From Syncephalis plumigaleata (taxonomy: Eukaryota; Zoopagomycota; Zoopagomycetes; Zoopagales; Piptocephalidaceae), in NCBI GenBank assembly GCA_025201365.1, contig JAIXMF010000017.1, positions 434,001 through 498,000 on the forward strand: a stretch of DNA of 64,000 nt, given 5' to 3'. The notes below the pieces were generated by a model. The model made no database searches, was not told the origin of the DNA, and saw nothing but the letters and a program-made list of their open reading frames with translations. Positions 9,546 through 23,433 of the stretch are shown here, in pieces (positions within the stretch are counted from its first letter, which is position 1; each line of letters begins with the position of its first letter). The position numbers and the translations under genes are program-made.

Positions 9546-12222
9546 TCTGTTGTGTCGTTCGTATTCAGCATTCGCAACTCCCGTTTGTTTTCAAGAACAC
9601 CAATCCTCATCGTCGTCGTTGTCGTTGCCATTACTTCAGAGTGAAGGTAATACACGCAACCGGTTTATCGAGAATAATGGCACGAATAAGCTAGCACCCG
9701 AGGTCAAATACAAACAGCGTAAGCAAACGAAAAAGGCAGCTATTATTCGGACGGAGGCGGTGCAATCTAGCGAGAAAGAATACAAGGAATGGAGGAATGC
9801 ACTAGAGGAGCGAGATCCCATTAAGGTCTGGGAGGTTATGCAACCATTTATGATGAATCATACGCTAGCTAAAACACCCGTTAAACTTATGGAAGCCACA
9901 TTTCGATTGATGCATACGCGAGGCACCTCCATTCAGTACAATGTCATACAAGATAGCGCGCTCGACGATAGAGAGCAGCCTTTATTTGATTGTTTCTTGA
10001 TGCGTTGTTTAAATACAAGGTGCAACTGTTTAAATGGGAGCTTATCGCGTTATGGATGCAACGAGAACGGGAGCGAGCGCGTCCACTTCGTATTCTGATC
10101 ATCAATCATCGTGTCACGCATAGAATACTGTCGAATAGAACGGCTATCCGTGGTGTTGCACTAGAGGAGACAATTATGGCGGCATCTCAGATTGATCCTC
10201 GATTGATGGAGTTATTAGAATCGGATAACACGACCAATGAGCAACACATCGCCATGAATGATACGGATACGAATATGGATATGACATTAAGTATGAAGCA
10301 TCCCGCGCGCAATATGCCTATATTACGAAATATGATCTTATGCGCACTGTCACCGGCCATTCGACTATCCAGCAACGCGTGGTGTTCACTACTAGAGTGG
10401 ACGGCCTTTCGTACGCCACCTATGCTTACGCGTCTTTTGGAGAAAGCGTATAGAGATGGCTTTGTATTATCGGGCGCATTGGGTGAACGATTACTTGTGG
10501 GAAGTACACTGCGCGAACCCTATTCCCTGCCGGTTATTTATCAATTATACGAAGCGACAATTAAAGCGGAGGGTCGACCAGATCAACGATCTGTATCGCG
10601 CTTATTGCACTTACTGCTGCAATCAGTCCATCGAATGGTAAAAGTAAATGGACACCGGAAGAGAAATTGAAAATCGCCTACGATGTATTCAGACAGGAAT
10701 TGGCCACAGGTCGTTTACCGCATGCTTCGGCGAATAGACTGCTAATATCACGACTAGTCAGTCATCATCGATATTTCGAGGCAAAGTACGTGTACAACGA
10801 GTGTCGAAGTACAGATCAAGGGCACGGTCGTCAATCGCTTATCTATTCAGCGATGATACAGTCGTATATTGCTCGACGACAATTGAGCGAGGCAAGACAG
10901 CTTGTCAATAGTATGTTTAAGGACACACTACGACGACAGATAAACTCGTCATCGTCATTGGGTTATGACATCACGGGACCGCAAGGAGAACCTGTAGCAT
11001 TGCGGTTGCATAATGAAACGAGATTGAACTCTATAATAGCAGCGTAGAGAAGACTATCGCAAAGGATAGAGTGGTGGTGTGCACGCTGTGGCCACATGCT
11101 CAGACTGCCGGTGTACTCATTGACGCGTATGGTCGATGTGGAGATGAACGCCATTATAAAATGGCCGAGCAACTATACAACGAAGTTACGACACAATGGG
11201 GAATCTATCACGAGTTCTTGACGGCACCGATGATGCGCGTCTATCTGACGTGGGGACAACCGGAGCGTGCACTAAGCATTGCTGATGAGGCATTGGAACG
11301 TGGTGCACAGGCAGATGTATGGATGGTATCCGCGCAGATACAAGGATTGGCAACATTGGCGCGTTTAGAAGAGGCGGAAACTAAACTGGACGCGTTTATA
11401 ACGAAAAAGACAACAGCAACAGCAACAGCGACATCAGTTCATGTTCTCCAACGATTATACCATGCACTAGCGCTTGGTCATGCGCAACAGGGCAATCTCG
11501 ATCAAGTGCGTCGTATATATGCAAAAATGCGTGCCAACTTGAAGCTATCGGTGCCATTGCCTGATAGTTGGACCGCACATATGATTGCCGCCGCTCACCG
11601 GAATTCCATCTCGGATGTGTGTGCCGTGAAACAAGAGTTGGAAGAGGACGGCTACCTGCTAGGCGATCAAAACTACGCTATTGCATTACTGGTATTTGCT
11701 AAACAAGGCAATCTAATGCTAGCACAACAATGGTTTGATCAGATAGTGGCGAGCGAGAAGAACGAGCACAAGGAGAAACAAATCACGATGACGCGTCATA
11801 TCATTACTGCCATGTTACAGGCGTATACACGATCCGATCACAGCGACAAGGGCTATTTATTCTGGTGTGACATGCGTGCCAAATACTCGAACGACATCAA
11901 TTCGCCAACACGTATTGACAACGCGTTATTATCAGTTCTATTGGATATGTCAGGCCGTGGACTTGGTGTCAAGGAGACCGAGACTATTTGGCACATGGCC
12001 ACCACGAGTGATCGAGTACGCGTGAACGGCAACAATGGTGCAGCACTCGTAGAGGCCTATATGAGACATGGCGAATTAGAAAAAGCGGTAAATACCATGG
12101 AACAATACAGGAACGATCCAGCCATGCGTGGGATGGGTGTCATGCTAAGTGGATTACGTACACGATGTAAAGAACAAGAGAGACACGATTTGATTAGTAA
12201 ACTTGATACAAGATCCCAGTAA
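9433..12222 (+). CDS. Large mitochondrial pentatricopeptide-repeat-type (helical repeat) protein
   Basis: Intronless-looking gene of about 930 residues. The N-terminus, MYKTISCTLWPQYIVSQR followed by SITRRSLLCRSYSAF, is basic and hydroxylated like a mitochondrial presequence. The rest is alpha-helical tandem repeats of roughly 35 residues, for example VLIDAYGRCGDERHYKMAEQ, APMMRVYLTWGQPERALSIA, YHALALGHAQQGNLDQVRRI, YAIALLVFAKQGNLMLAQQW and AALVEAYMRHGELEKAVNTM, the spacing expected of PPR proteins that bind organellar RNA. Three frame changes, near 9988-9992, 10632-10635 and 11040-11045, each fit one missing base; the protein sequence is coherent on both sides of each. The stop is at 12220-12222. 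The exact target or role (mitochondrial RNA stability or translation) cannot be told from sequence. Confidence 0.72.
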
Positions 12223-12482
12223 TACAATCTTTTTCCAACCAGTTAGCATTGATAACCGTCAACGTTTGTTCTTATTAATAAATATTATGGCTCTATCTTT
12301 GACCGGATCATCATCAGTCATTCATTGCCATCATTCAATATACATCAGTTGATCAATGACACTTGTACACATGACATTAGCAGATTAATATTCTCAACGT
12401 ATTGCTATGCGAATAAACCATAAAAGTTCTATTATACTTGTATGATTGGTTACAACAGTGATAGCCCGTAGAGACATTAAAG

Positions 12483-12938
12483 TTATTTCTTCTTGCCAAG
12501 TTTTGCACGCTTTCCTTGTCCTAAATGTACATCAACATCAACGCAAATATGAATATATATATATATCAATGGTAAGTAGATGATCAATTGACGGTAGAGA
12601 TGTAGTGTAGTGTATCGGCTGACTACTAGCTAGGCACTTACCCTTCTTTGGTGGTCCTTTACCACGACGACGACGACGTTCCACTCTTCCAGCCGTTCTT
12701 CCTCCACCATATTCTCAAGTTCCATTTCAGGGAACTGCTTTGTTATATCCTTCAACAGACGCGCTTCCTTACCGAATTCCTTTGGGTAGTAGGCGGCAAA
12801 TGTAGGACCAAGCAATCGTTTGCGTAGAATCTTGTTACCCGTACGAATTCCCATTGGATTATGCACGTGGCCGAACACGCGTGCCGTCAACTGCGTAAGT
12901 TCTGCCAACTTCTGCTTGGCAAGACTTGCCGCGTTCAT
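12483..12938 (-). CDS. MRPS33: Mitochondrial small ribosomal subunit protein mS33 (MRPS33/Rsm27)
   Basis: Component of the mitochondrial 37S/28S subunit. MNAASLAKQKLAELTQLTAR then FGHVHNPMGIRTGNKILRKR and GPTFAAYYP match the mS33 core (RIFGxxxNPTGxRTGxKxLRxxLxGPxxxxYYP). Near the C-terminus the frame should change from EEERLEEW to an Arg-rich RRRRGKGPPKKG, as in the family; this needs one missing base in the GTC/CGT repeat at about 12662-12682. An intron then leads to the last exon, QGKRAKLGKKK, ending at the TAA at 12483-12485. About 115 residues, the usual size. Confidence 0.86.
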
Positions 12939-13857
12939 TGTTCAAATTAGAAGAGATCGTAATGCGATTAAGAACAATAAAAAAGGTAATTCATAAAAGA
13001 AAACAATCAAAGTGAGCATCTCAACTTTTACGAGAATCTGACTTGAAGTTGATTGATAGTTCATCGGAAGTGATGCCACCACACATTCATCCATTCCTCT
13101 CTCTCTTTACCCCAACGGCGGTAGAAGATCATGTAGAAGCCCATGCCGATGCTTGCTCTAAGAAATGCCGATATTCCGACATGCAGATTTTAAAGACAAC
13201 AACACAATAGGCCTGATTATAGACTCACTACCGAATAGTATTAAATATTTCATCATTAATGTTATTACTATGTGTTTACTAGATTAAACTATTCATTTAT
13301 TAAGTGGTAGTCATTCCTTCTTGATTACACTTATTGTAATCATTACAGTGTCAAATCATTGCCACGTGATCTTTTGTTCCTTGGATGATTATGGACGTCA
13401 GTTTTGCTCTTCTTTGCGATATGTATGATGCACACATGCGCACACTCATATTCGTCACCATTTTACTTCCTCACTCTCAACTAGCTAGTTAGTTAACCAA
13501 CCAACCAAACGACCAACAACAACAACAAACAAACGAACCACTCTACTCTACTAACCAACGGTGTAGCGTGCATATAATATCTTTATCACTGTGAGATTCC
13601 TGTCTTTCTTTCTCTTTTACTATCTCCTTCTCTTCTGCTCCTTCTCCTCTTCTCTTCTCTTCTCTTCTCTTCTTTTTCTATCTTACTCCCCTCCATTCAT
13701 AGTCAAGCACGCTTATCATCTTTTAGCCTTTTGGCTGCGTACAATAGCTAGTTGGACAACATTGCATCTCTCCCTCTCGTTCTTATTCGTTCAGTGGACA
13801 CCATATCACTCTACTTGCTGTGATTGTAGTAGCTTTCCATAGTAATCTATAGTTATC
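12939..13857. other. Divergent promoter region, pyrimidine-rich
   Basis: About 900 bases between divergent mS33 and oxysterol-binding protein genes. From 13580 to 13720 the plus strand is a long CT-rich tract with TCTTC repeats, a feature common just upstream of fungal start codons. No gene supported. Confidence 0.5.
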
Positions 13858-15775
13858 ATGAGTAGCAGCAACGCTAATGATTCCGAATGCACGGAGGTTA
13901 TTCCAGAAGAGTCGCGCTCCATTCTTATGGGCATCATCTCGCAACTATCTCGAGGTGTCGATTTGCATCGAGTGACTCTGCCAACATTTGTACTGGAACC
14001 ACGCAGCTTCCTCGAACGTGCCACTGATTATATGAGTCATCCCGAGTTGATATTAAAGTAAGTAGGGCCGTCGCTATTGCTACTAAACAATACTGTGTGT
14101 ATATCCATGTACATATACTCACCCAATAGCTTTCTTTTCCTTGTTTCTATGCTAGAACGCCCTATATCGATGATCCATTGGAGCGATTCATCAGTGTTAC
14201 TCGTTATTTCTTATCAGGATGGCATATTCAACCAAAGGTATTGTCATTTCTATCACATATTTATTATATATATATACATCTATATAGCGTTGTAGGCTAA
14301 GTGCGTCCGTTATCCATGCGTTATCTTGTTATCGCGTATGTAATGTACACGAACATTATTAGGGAGTGAAAAAACCGTATAATCCAGTATTAGGCGAATT
14401 CTTCCGTTGTCGCTGGGAGTATCCCGATCATACGCAGGCTTACTTTATCGCGGAACAAGTGTCGCATCATCCGCCGATTACCGCTTATTATTTTGCATCT
14501 CCCGAGAACAATCTTATTATCCGTGGTCAGATCTATCCTAAAAGCAAATTTCTTGGCAATAGTGTAGCGTCGATCATGCACGGTGGCACCATGATAGAGT
14601 TCACTAATCGTCCCGATGAAACCTACACAATCAGCCTGCCTAATATTTATGCTCGCGGTATTCTATTCGGTACGATGATTATGGAGTTGGGCGACACGGC
14701 AATAATACGATGCGATAAAACGGATCTTATATGTGAGATTGAGTTCAAGACAAAGGTAAATATAGATAGTACAATGATAGCTAGAGGAATGGAACAAGAT
14801 GGATTAACGACGAGTAATAATGCACGATAAAGGGATTCTTCACTGGTACTTATAATAGCATAGCCGGTGTTATTAAACGAGAGTCAACGGGAGAGATACT
14901 CCATGAGATTAGTGGCAAATGGTCCGATAAGATCTTCATTAAAAAGGTAACTAATAGGATGGCGGAGCGTATAGTATATACGCGTGTGTACCTTATGCTA
15001 TCATACTAACTAGCACGATGGAATATCATCATGAATGATGCCACAGGCTAATAGTCGGAAACCACCGGTGGACTTTTTCGATGCACACGCAGCGCCAATC
15101 TATCCCATGATTGTAGCACCACTTGATCAACAGGAGGAATACGAATCACGATAGTAAGTAGATGATCTAGTATAGATATTGTTGAATAGAGGATTAATAG
15201 TAGTAATTCATACGGGATCCACCATTAGTAAGTGGCGCAATGTTACCACGGCATTAAAAAAGAACGACATGGATACGGCCACCGATGAAAAGACACTTAT
15301 TGAAGACGAGCAACGTCGAACGACAAAGGAACGCGAGATAGACAATATAGAATGGCATCCTCGATTCTTCCAACAGCAGCCACATCAACAGGAGGATCGT
15401 CGCTGGGTATGTCGTATTCCAACGTAAGTCAATTACTACGCGATTATATTACAATATCAAATTGGAGTGGATTATCCATATTTACATGATGATGATGATT
15501 ATCGTAATTATACTAGATTACCACAAGATAATGCGCAAGCCATTAATGTTCTACAACAGTTTATATATGATTCAAAAATACCCGTAAAGGCAGAGGATGG
15601 CACAGTACATATGCACGTCTGTAACAACGAAAGTGGTGCAACACCATCATCATTGAATGACACCACGGTGCACCCATCTGATGATTCCATAAATCAAAGT
15701 GATGCATTTGATACGCCTCAGCAATCGCCTACTCCCTCGAATACAGCGGCAGAGGGGAATCTAATTGATTTGTAA
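13858..15775 (+). CDS. Oxysterol-binding protein homologue (short Kes1/Osh4 type)
   Basis: Lipid-transfer protein exchanging sterol and PI4P between membranes. The ATG at 13858 gives MSSSNANDSECTEVIPEESR, then LSRGVDLHRVTLPTFVLEPR, PLERFISVTRYFLSGWH, GVKKPYNPVLGEFFRCRW and the family signature EQVSHHPPITAYY, followed by FTGTYNSIAGVIKRE and WHPRFFQ. There is no PH domain or ankyrin region, so it belongs with the short ORPs. At least six GT..AG introns. One intron near 15153-15222 joins YESR to KWRNVTTALKKNDMDTATDE in frame. The last exon, downstream of 15424, adds an unusual Asp/Ser/Thr-rich tail ending LIDL at 15775; its splice acceptor is less certain than the rest. Confidence 0.88.
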
Positions 15776-16260
15776 GGGTGTGCTTATGCGTTTCAATAAT
15801 AAATGTTTTTAACCGATATCTATGCATGTAATACGAGAAGTGCTACTGCTAGTTGAGGTTCATATTCTGTAATGTTCAGTACAGGACTTTACCCATTAAC
15901 ACGAGACTCATCATTGATTGGTCATTTATTCGAGGTCGTCCTTTTTTTCACTTGATTGCATACACCACGTATTATTACTTACTAGCAATAACAGCTTTCT
16001 TCTATCTTCTTTCTTTCTTCTCTCCCTCTCTCTCTACTTACCTTACTTTTCTCCTTGAATGGAGCTACAGTTTTGAATTACGCGTATAATACATTTCAAC
16101 AGCCAGTGGGCACGCCTATAAGCCGATCAGCAATAACGTAGAGCAGCGATTGGACGAGGCCCACGACTAACAAACAGACACACGCGCATACACACACACG
16201 CATACACACACATCGGATAACTAGTCAGCCATCTATTTAACGGCAAGTATTATACGAAAT
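15776..16260. other. Intergenic with promoter-like features
   Basis: Pyrimidine-rich stretch at 15990-16050 and a CACACA-rich patch at 16170-16215 just before the next start codon. No gene supported. Confidence 0.4.
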
Positions 16261-18915
16261 ATGCCTACAGTGACTATTCGTAGTGAGGAGGTGAATGCCT
16301 TGGTGTTTCGTTATCTTGAGGAATCAGGTAAGGAGAGTTAGTGCTAGATGAGAGTGATTAGGAATATATATATATATATTGATCCTTGCATACTAACGGA
16401 ATCGCGTAGGATTTCGACATTCCTCCTTTGCCTTTCACCATGAATCACAACTCGAGGAGACCGGATTGTTGGAGGAACGCATTCAACCAGGCGCGTTAAT
16501 TCGTATTATCCACAAAGGATTGCAATATATGCGATTGGAAATGCACGTCAATGAAGTAAGTTCCTATCTATTTACCTATTTATCTATCTATCTATGTATT
16601 GAGCTGATGTATGTATGACATTGCCAGGATGGTACCGAGACTGAATGCGATGCACCATTCTCGCTTATTCAACCGCATGAATGCTCGATAAAATCACGCA
16701 AGAAACTAAATGAACCATTACAGGGTGAATCATCGACTACGGTAGGAAACACATATTTTCAAGTGACATCATCTTCAGCTAGATTGACGACAACCTCTAT
16801 CGACAAGAATAATTCTGATTTTACAGGTCAGCCCATGGAGGAGGATATCGAGGATACAATAAGGTTGGTGTCACATAATAGAATGAAATGAAATGAATGA
16901 TGTACATATGTATACTCATCCAGTTCTATAATGTAGTCAAAGTAAACAACGCAATAGTGGTGCCAATGGTAAAGAACGACGTGGTCGACGTGAGCCATCC
17001 AATGCGGCAAAGATCGATGATGGCACTGCTAGTATGTCAGTTGATCATGGATCAGGTAAGTAGATCTGTGAATGATGATTAGTACAAGAGTAGCATTGTA
17101 ATCGCTTCATTGGACGTGTAATAGAGAAATCGAACGTTATTCCCGAGAGTCAAGTATTAAGCTTAATAGGTCATGAATCAGAGGTGTGTAAATAGTAAAA
17201 TGATACTTGTTACTGTGTACTATATATATATATATGTGTGTGTATATGTTTAGGTATTTGTAGGAGCATGGAATCCTAAACAGCCTGATATCTATGCATC
17301 AGGGTAAGTGGATATGTATATACATATATATATATATCGTAGAAACTAATTGAATGATAAATAGATCGGGTGATGGTACAGCACGTATTTGGAAGTTGCC
17401 AAGTAGTGATAGCACAGCATCGCCTACTGCTAGTATACTTAGTCATCCTCCATGGCCATCGGATGGTAAGAATCAAGTGACGGCACTTTGCTGGAATGTA
17501 AGTGATGATTATAAGCACTGATTAATAGATACAATACTAATAGTATAAATAATGCTACATAGCCGATGGGCACATTATTGGCTACAGGTACATTTGATGG
17601 ACAAGTGCGTATTTGGACGTTAAAAGGTAGAGTAATACTAGTAGTACTAGTACTAGTAATCATGACTATGATCTATTATAGAGCTATTCATGCTAACAAT
17701 CAATCAATGTCATTTAGGTGCAATGCGTTTCCTTATGGCACAACATACAGGCCCGGTATTTGCACTTAAATGGAATAAATCCGGTACAATGATAGTATCG
17801 GGAAGTGCCGATCATAGTATTGTATTATGGGATGCCATTCAAGGCGAGGACATGCGTACTTATCGGTCACATGCAGGCAAGTAGTAGTAATAATATAGAC
17901 ATAATATAGATGGAATGATGCAATGATAACCATGATATACTACTATTATATAGATTCTGTATTAGATGTAGACTGGAAAGATGACACGATATTTGCTTCC
18001 TCATCCGTGGATAAAACCATTTGTATCTTTAATACATCATCATCTGAACCTATTAGACGATTTGAAGGACATGAGGTAAGATGAAATAAAGTATTGTTGT
18101 ATTGAATAGCAACTACTAATGTCATAATAGAATGAAGTCAACTGTGTTCGATGGGATCCTACGGGACAGATTCTTGCCTCGAGTGCCGATGATGCTACAG
18201 CCAAGGTAAATGATTCATGATAAAGAGAGTAATGCCAATAATGATGAACTAACAATCTTCATATGCTGCACACTAGACGTGGACACTAGATAGTTCCAAG
18301 GCTATACATACACTAGTGGCTAATGCACCCATTTATGCTATGCAATGGCGTCCTACCACTACTACCGTCATGCATTCCGATATGAATGATAATCAATCAA
18401 AAGTCAACCGTTTATTAGCCACGTAAGTAGTAGTAATGATAATATTAGCGTACAAGTACTTACACTCTATGATAATCATAGTGCATCATTCGATTACATT
18501 GTACGACTATGGAATGCCGATACAGGCGATCTAATTCATACACTGGCCTTCCACACGGCCAATGTACACTCACTCGGATTTAGTCGTGATGGTCGTTTAT
18601 TGGCCAGTGGATCATTCGATTTCCAACTAGGCATATGGGATGTACAGGTAATTAGCATGACATGACATGACATGATAGATGAATATATATATTGGACTAA
18701 TATTACAATCATGTATGTATTAGGAGGGTACACTACTCAAATCATATCAAGGTGGTGGTGGTATATTTGAAGTGGGCTGGAATGCCGATAATACTCGATT
18801 AGCAGCCTGCTTTTCTAACAATAAGGTAAATGAAATACTAGAGAGTAATAGCAGACATCATTACTTACTTGTACATAATTAGGTTGTTGTAGTGGAATCC
18901 AGTAGTGCATCCTAG
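16261..18915 (+). CDS. TBL1/Sif2/HOS15-like LisH-WD40 corepressor protein
   Basis: Scaffold of Set3/NCoR-type histone deacetylase complexes. The first exon has the LisH motif (SEEVNALVFRYLEESG then FRHSSFAFHHES). After a charged linker come WD40 repeats: VFVGAWNPKQPDIYASGSGD, GTARIWKL, VTALCWNPMGTLLATGTFDG, VFALKWNKSGTMIVSGSADH, VLDVDWKDDTIFASSSVDKT, VNCVRWDPTGQILASSADDA, IYAMQWRPTTTT, LLATASFDYIVRLWNADTGD, VHSLGFSRDGRLLASGSFDF and FEVGWNADNTRLAACFSNNK. Order and spacing match TBL1X/Sif2. About a dozen short introns all join in frame and I find no break. The stop is the TAG at 18913-18915. A Cyc8/Ssn6 gene lies in the same window, but they belong to different complexes. Confidence 0.9.
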
Positions 18916-19038
18916 CTGTAAAGTATAGTTTATTTTAATAAAAATATTGAACTTGAAATAAAGTAACAACATTGCTAATGGTATTTTTCGTATTTTCATT
19001 TCATTTCTTGTTTTATTTGTTTTTGTTATGAATTGAAT

Positions 19039-20788
19039 ATGCATTCAATAGCACATTCATTACTTAAAAGTAGAATGTTGTCTTGTCGTATACTATCATG
19101 TACACCAATACTACAACGATTACAACAACCGTATATTATTATTGCAAAACAACATTATTGTCAAAATATATCTACTACAAGTGATAATGGGACATCATCC
19201 AGCTTTAATCATACACCTGTGTTAATAGATGAAGTAGTGGATCGACTAACACCAATTGATGGTGGTTATTATTGTGATGCAACATTTGGAGCAGGTGGAT
19301 ACACTCGTCGTATACTTGGTAAATATAAGTAAATCATGTAGATATTTGTTATTCATTTGAATAATATGTAATTATACACCCATCTAGACTCGGCTGATTG
19401 TCATGTCATGGCTATTGATCGAGATACGGATAGTGTAGAACGTGCGAGAGAACTTGCTACACAACCAGCCTACAAGTAAGTGATCTATAATGAATTGTGA
19501 ACTATGCCATTTAGATGATTACTTGTCATATTGTAGAGGGCGTTTAACACCGGTTGCTGGCCGTTTCGGTGATTTGTTATCCATCGTGCAACGGGAAACT
19601 ACAATAACATCGTAAGTTGTCGATATTCACACTAGAGAGAGAGAGAGAGAGCGACAATGAAGTAACACTATTGATTAACTATAACTATTTGATAGGACAC
19701 CTTGTTTTAATGGTATTGTATTTGACATTGGTGTTTCTAGTATGCAGGTAATATCGATGGATCCATCTAATAAAGTAGTAATATTATATTGTTATAGATT
19801 GATGATCCACAACGAGGATTCTCCTATCGATGGGATGGTCCACTTGATATGCGTATGACAGCTTCCTCTTCTCCTTCTTCATTGTCTACTGAGACGGCAG
19901 CTGATCTTGTTAACAGTATGTCAGTACCGGATATGGAGCAATTATTCTTTCGAGTAAGTCAAACTAGATTGATCATTGTAGGATGTTAGCTGTATTAATA
20001 ATGAAATAATCTCAAGTTTGGCGGTGAACAACATGCACGATCCATTGCACGGAGTATTGCCGCAACACGTATAAAAACACCTATTCTACGTACCACACAG
20101 CTTACTGAACTCATTCTGAATACAGTACGTGGTCGCACACCTGATCCTTATAGATGTGTTGCTCGTGTATTCCAAAGGTAATCCTATTGATTAATACAGA
20201 GTATAATCATGCCACTAACTAAGCGTAATATGAATAGTCTACGTATGCAGATTAACGATGAAGTAAGTGTGATGATCGATTAGTATCATCATGAATAAGT
20301 TAAATAACAAAATGAATAGCTGGGTGAGTTGCGACGTGGATTGCAAGCTGCCGAGCAATTACTTTGTCCTGGTGGTCATTTGATTGTCGTGACATTCCAT
20401 TCATTAGAGGATAAATTAGTCAAAGATTTCATATATCGATGTGCTGGACGTCGTCCGATAGAAGGAAAGAGTCATGGTATGTTATACAACGACAGTGATA
20501 GTAATAGTAATAGTGATAACAATAACGATAATAGAACGAGCACAACGTAAACAACGACGTAATATTAAAGAAGACACATCCATTCATAGAAATCATTTAT
20601 CGCAAATGATACCAACTATTAGTAATACAGATGATGATGATGATACATCAATGTATTCATTCGAGATTGTAAAACGAAAGGCTACTCGACCAACTACGCA
20701 AGAAGTAAAAGTGAATCGTCGTAGTCAATCGGCTAAACTACGCCATGCCATACGTACACACGCACCACCCTTAAATCCTACCATTTAA
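19039..20788 (+). CDS. Mitochondrial rRNA (cytosine-N4)-methyltransferase, RsmH/METTL15 family
   Basis: SAM-dependent enzyme that methylates N4 of a cytosine in small-subunit rRNA. The N-terminus, [20 protein letters not shown], is a likely mitochondrial presequence. Then [15 protein letters not shown] and [15 protein letters not shown] (SAM motif I), [97 protein letters not shown] and [20 protein letters not shown], all standard RsmH blocks, ending [28 protein letters not shown] intron at about 20477-20534 removes an Asp/Asn-coding stretch and joins GKSH to ERAQRKQRR in frame. All other introns also join cleanly. Stop at 20786-20788. Confidence 0.9.
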
Positions 20789-20852
20789 CTAGAGATTATC
20801 AGTAATAGTAATAAATACACATATATTGTTTAGTAGAATAAGAGTACTAGAG

Positions 20853-22304
20853 TTATGACATGTCAGAAACTGAACGAAATGAGATATCATCGATGGATGA
20901 TGATTTACGCTCCAATTGAACATGTCCCTTCATGTAATGATGATGATGATGTATACCGCTAACACTCGGTGATGTTGGTGACATGACTCGCATTGATAAT
21001 GGACTACTAGGCGTGTGTCGATCATGAGGGGAGGACATGCCAATCGGTGAACTTGGTACCATCCCGGGATTAATTGTTAAACGACGTGATCGTGCTAGAA
21101 TGGCGTCCACCACCTCGATGGCATTAGGTTCATCTTCCTCGGCAGCAATGGCAGCCAATGAAGGACCATTCTATGATGATTGTTATACATTATTATTACT
21201 ATAAATGATAGGATGACTTACTAGTTGCAATGCGGAGAATCGATAGAAACTACGTGCATGTTGATGAATGGCTCTACTCAGGGTCATACCACCTGCACCG
21301 CGTAATCCATCATGTTCCTCTAATAGTCGTATATATTATTGTATATGCATGTGTATATCATTTACTATCTAATTACCATTTGGTGTGTTACGCGAGAGGG
21401 TGTCATTCATTGCCGCGTCAACAGAGCGTCGTCTAGCCTCTGCTCCTACCATGAGACCGGCTTGATCACCTGACAAGTGTCGTTGATGCTTTTGATGTTC
21501 CTTAATAATACCCGATAGATCAACATTAATTTGTGACATATTAAGAGGTGGTCTAATCATCATAATAGTTATTACTAGTTAGTTCACTTTGCAAATAATA
21601 ATAGTATCTTTTTTGCTCTAATTGCTTACGTTCTATAGACAATATCACCAAATGTTTGTCGTAAACTAATATTCAACTAGATTGACATGTCGATTATTAC
21701 TATGTTATGATACTATTAAATTGATGCTATTCGTTATACTTGCCACTAGGGTTGAGTTCATTTTAGAATCTTGTAACAAGTAACAACGACTCTGCGGTGC
21801 TAGTCCCAAATACTCGGATAGATTCATCGTAGTACACCGATGCGTTCAGTCTCTCCAGCACCCACCAACACCTATAGAATGTTTATGAATATATATATAT
21901 GTATATCGTAGATTAATATTATACGCATCACTTACATGACAGATACGTAATCGAATAGGACATGGCAGTAGCATACCATCCTTACCGATCATAAATGAAA
22001 ATGTACCTTGTACTTCACTATGCCAGCCCACACAGTGGTCTCTAATAGGTGCGCTATTCACCTAACAGCGTTAATATCCAATAGAACATATCATGGCGAA
22101 TACTAGAGAGTGCGTATCTCTCTCGCTAAAGCACCTACCGTTCTGTGACCCCTGCCTCTCGTGAACCTGTGGCATCTCGTATTCGCCATTGCACGTAATA
22201 AGTCCACTAATAAGCGGTACATCGCGTAGTTCTTGTATCTCCAAGGAGAGACTCGCCTTGACTAGACGGTCTTTAGGTACGAAGAGTCGTTGAAATGACT
22301 GCAT
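20853..22304 (-). CDS. NT-C2 domain protein of the EEIG1/FAM102 (EHBP1 N-terminal) family
   Basis: The N-terminal exon, MQSFQRLFVPKDRLVKASLS with EIQELRDVPLISGLI, and later VGWHSEVQGTFSFMIGKDG, LLPCPIRLRICH, LSEYLGLAPQSRCYLLQDSK and MNSTLVA, fit the NT-C2 domain (a C2-like membrane or Rab-associated module). The later exons encode ISLRQTFGDIVYRT, a Ser/His/Pro-rich tail and several proline-directed SP sites, ending SVSDMS at 20853. Two exon junctions (near 22030-22130 and near 21660-21740) do not join in frame with simple GT..AG choices, so the exact exon ends there are uncertain. Precise function is not predictable; related proteins act in endosomal or ER-membrane trafficking. Confidence 0.65.
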
Positions 22305-22520
22305 TAATAAAAAGAATGAGAAAGAAATGATGAAGGGACAAGTCCTTGTTAGTTACTACTACTACTACTACTACAACACATGATAACAGTCAATGGCATA
22401 AGGTGTCAATGGTAGCAACGTGCGTATGTACGTGCGTATGTAGATGTGACATTATTCATTTTATTGACTCGTTCGTTCATTCACTCCTATTCTACGTGAC
22501 AACCATTACTACTCTTAAAA

Positions 22521-23433
22521 ATGACAGAACAGCAACATAGCACTACTACTAAGGAGAATAAACCTACACGTAGTTATTCTATATTGTTAACAGGATTTGA
22601 GGTAGTATATACTAACTAATATCTTGCTTCGTATCTGTTAATGTATATGTCTATTTAGCCATTTGGTACACCACGACCTCCAACCAATCCATCCTGGGAA
22701 TTATTGAGACCGTTAAATGATACGATATTAGAACTGGATAGTAATGACGACGATGATGGTACATGTCGTGTTCATCTACATTGTCGTGAACTACCTGTAG
22801 TCTACAAGGATATACACCGTATCATGCCAATCCTACATCACTCTTCTTCTAGTACTGAGGAACAAGAACAAGTAAAGACTATCAATTATGACATGTATAT
22901 TCATATAGGACAGGGACATCCGGATAAAGTGTCGTTGGAACAACAAGCACGTCATGGTCCCTACACCAAACCGGATAATCATTGTAGAATACCACAGCAT
23001 GCTTGTTGTAAAGGACAGGATCATGACCCAAACTATCCACGGCATCAATATCATCAAGCGTATCGTACGCACATCAATGTACCTGCCCTTAAAACATGGT
23101 TAGCCACACAATGTTCATGGTCACACGTTGAAGTGAGCGAGGTAAGAAGTAGATGTAGAATATATAGAATCTACTCATTAATCATTTGTATAATAGGATC
23201 CTGGATTGTATCTTTGCGAGTATGTCTATTATCACTCGTTACATTTCAGTCATGCCATGGCTAATCCACATCATCACGATGAAGAAGAAGAGAATGAGCA
23301 TCATCAAGGTAAACCGATTCTATTCATTCATGTACCTATTCCACCATCACCCTACACGGTTGAACAATTGACGGCATTGGTACGAGATGCCGTAGAATGG
23401 TTAACTCGACACTATTTGATGTCATTACAGTAG
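22521..23433 (+). CDS. Pyroglutamyl peptidase I (peptidase family C15)
   Basis: Cytosolic cysteine peptidase that removes N-terminal pyroglutamate. The ATG at 22521 starts MTEQQHSTTTKENKPTRSYS, then ILLTGFEPFGTPRPPTNPSW (the C15 opening TGFxPFG..NPSW), VHLHCRELPVVYKDIHRIMP, YDMYIHIGQGHPDKVSLEQQ and ARHGPYTKPDNHCR. The third exon gives DPGLYLCEYVYYHSLHFS, with the catalytic Cys, and ILFIHVPIPPSPYTVEQL, with the catalytic His. Two introns, both in frame. The conserved catalytic residues are present, so it looks active. Stop at 23431-23433. Confidence 0.9.
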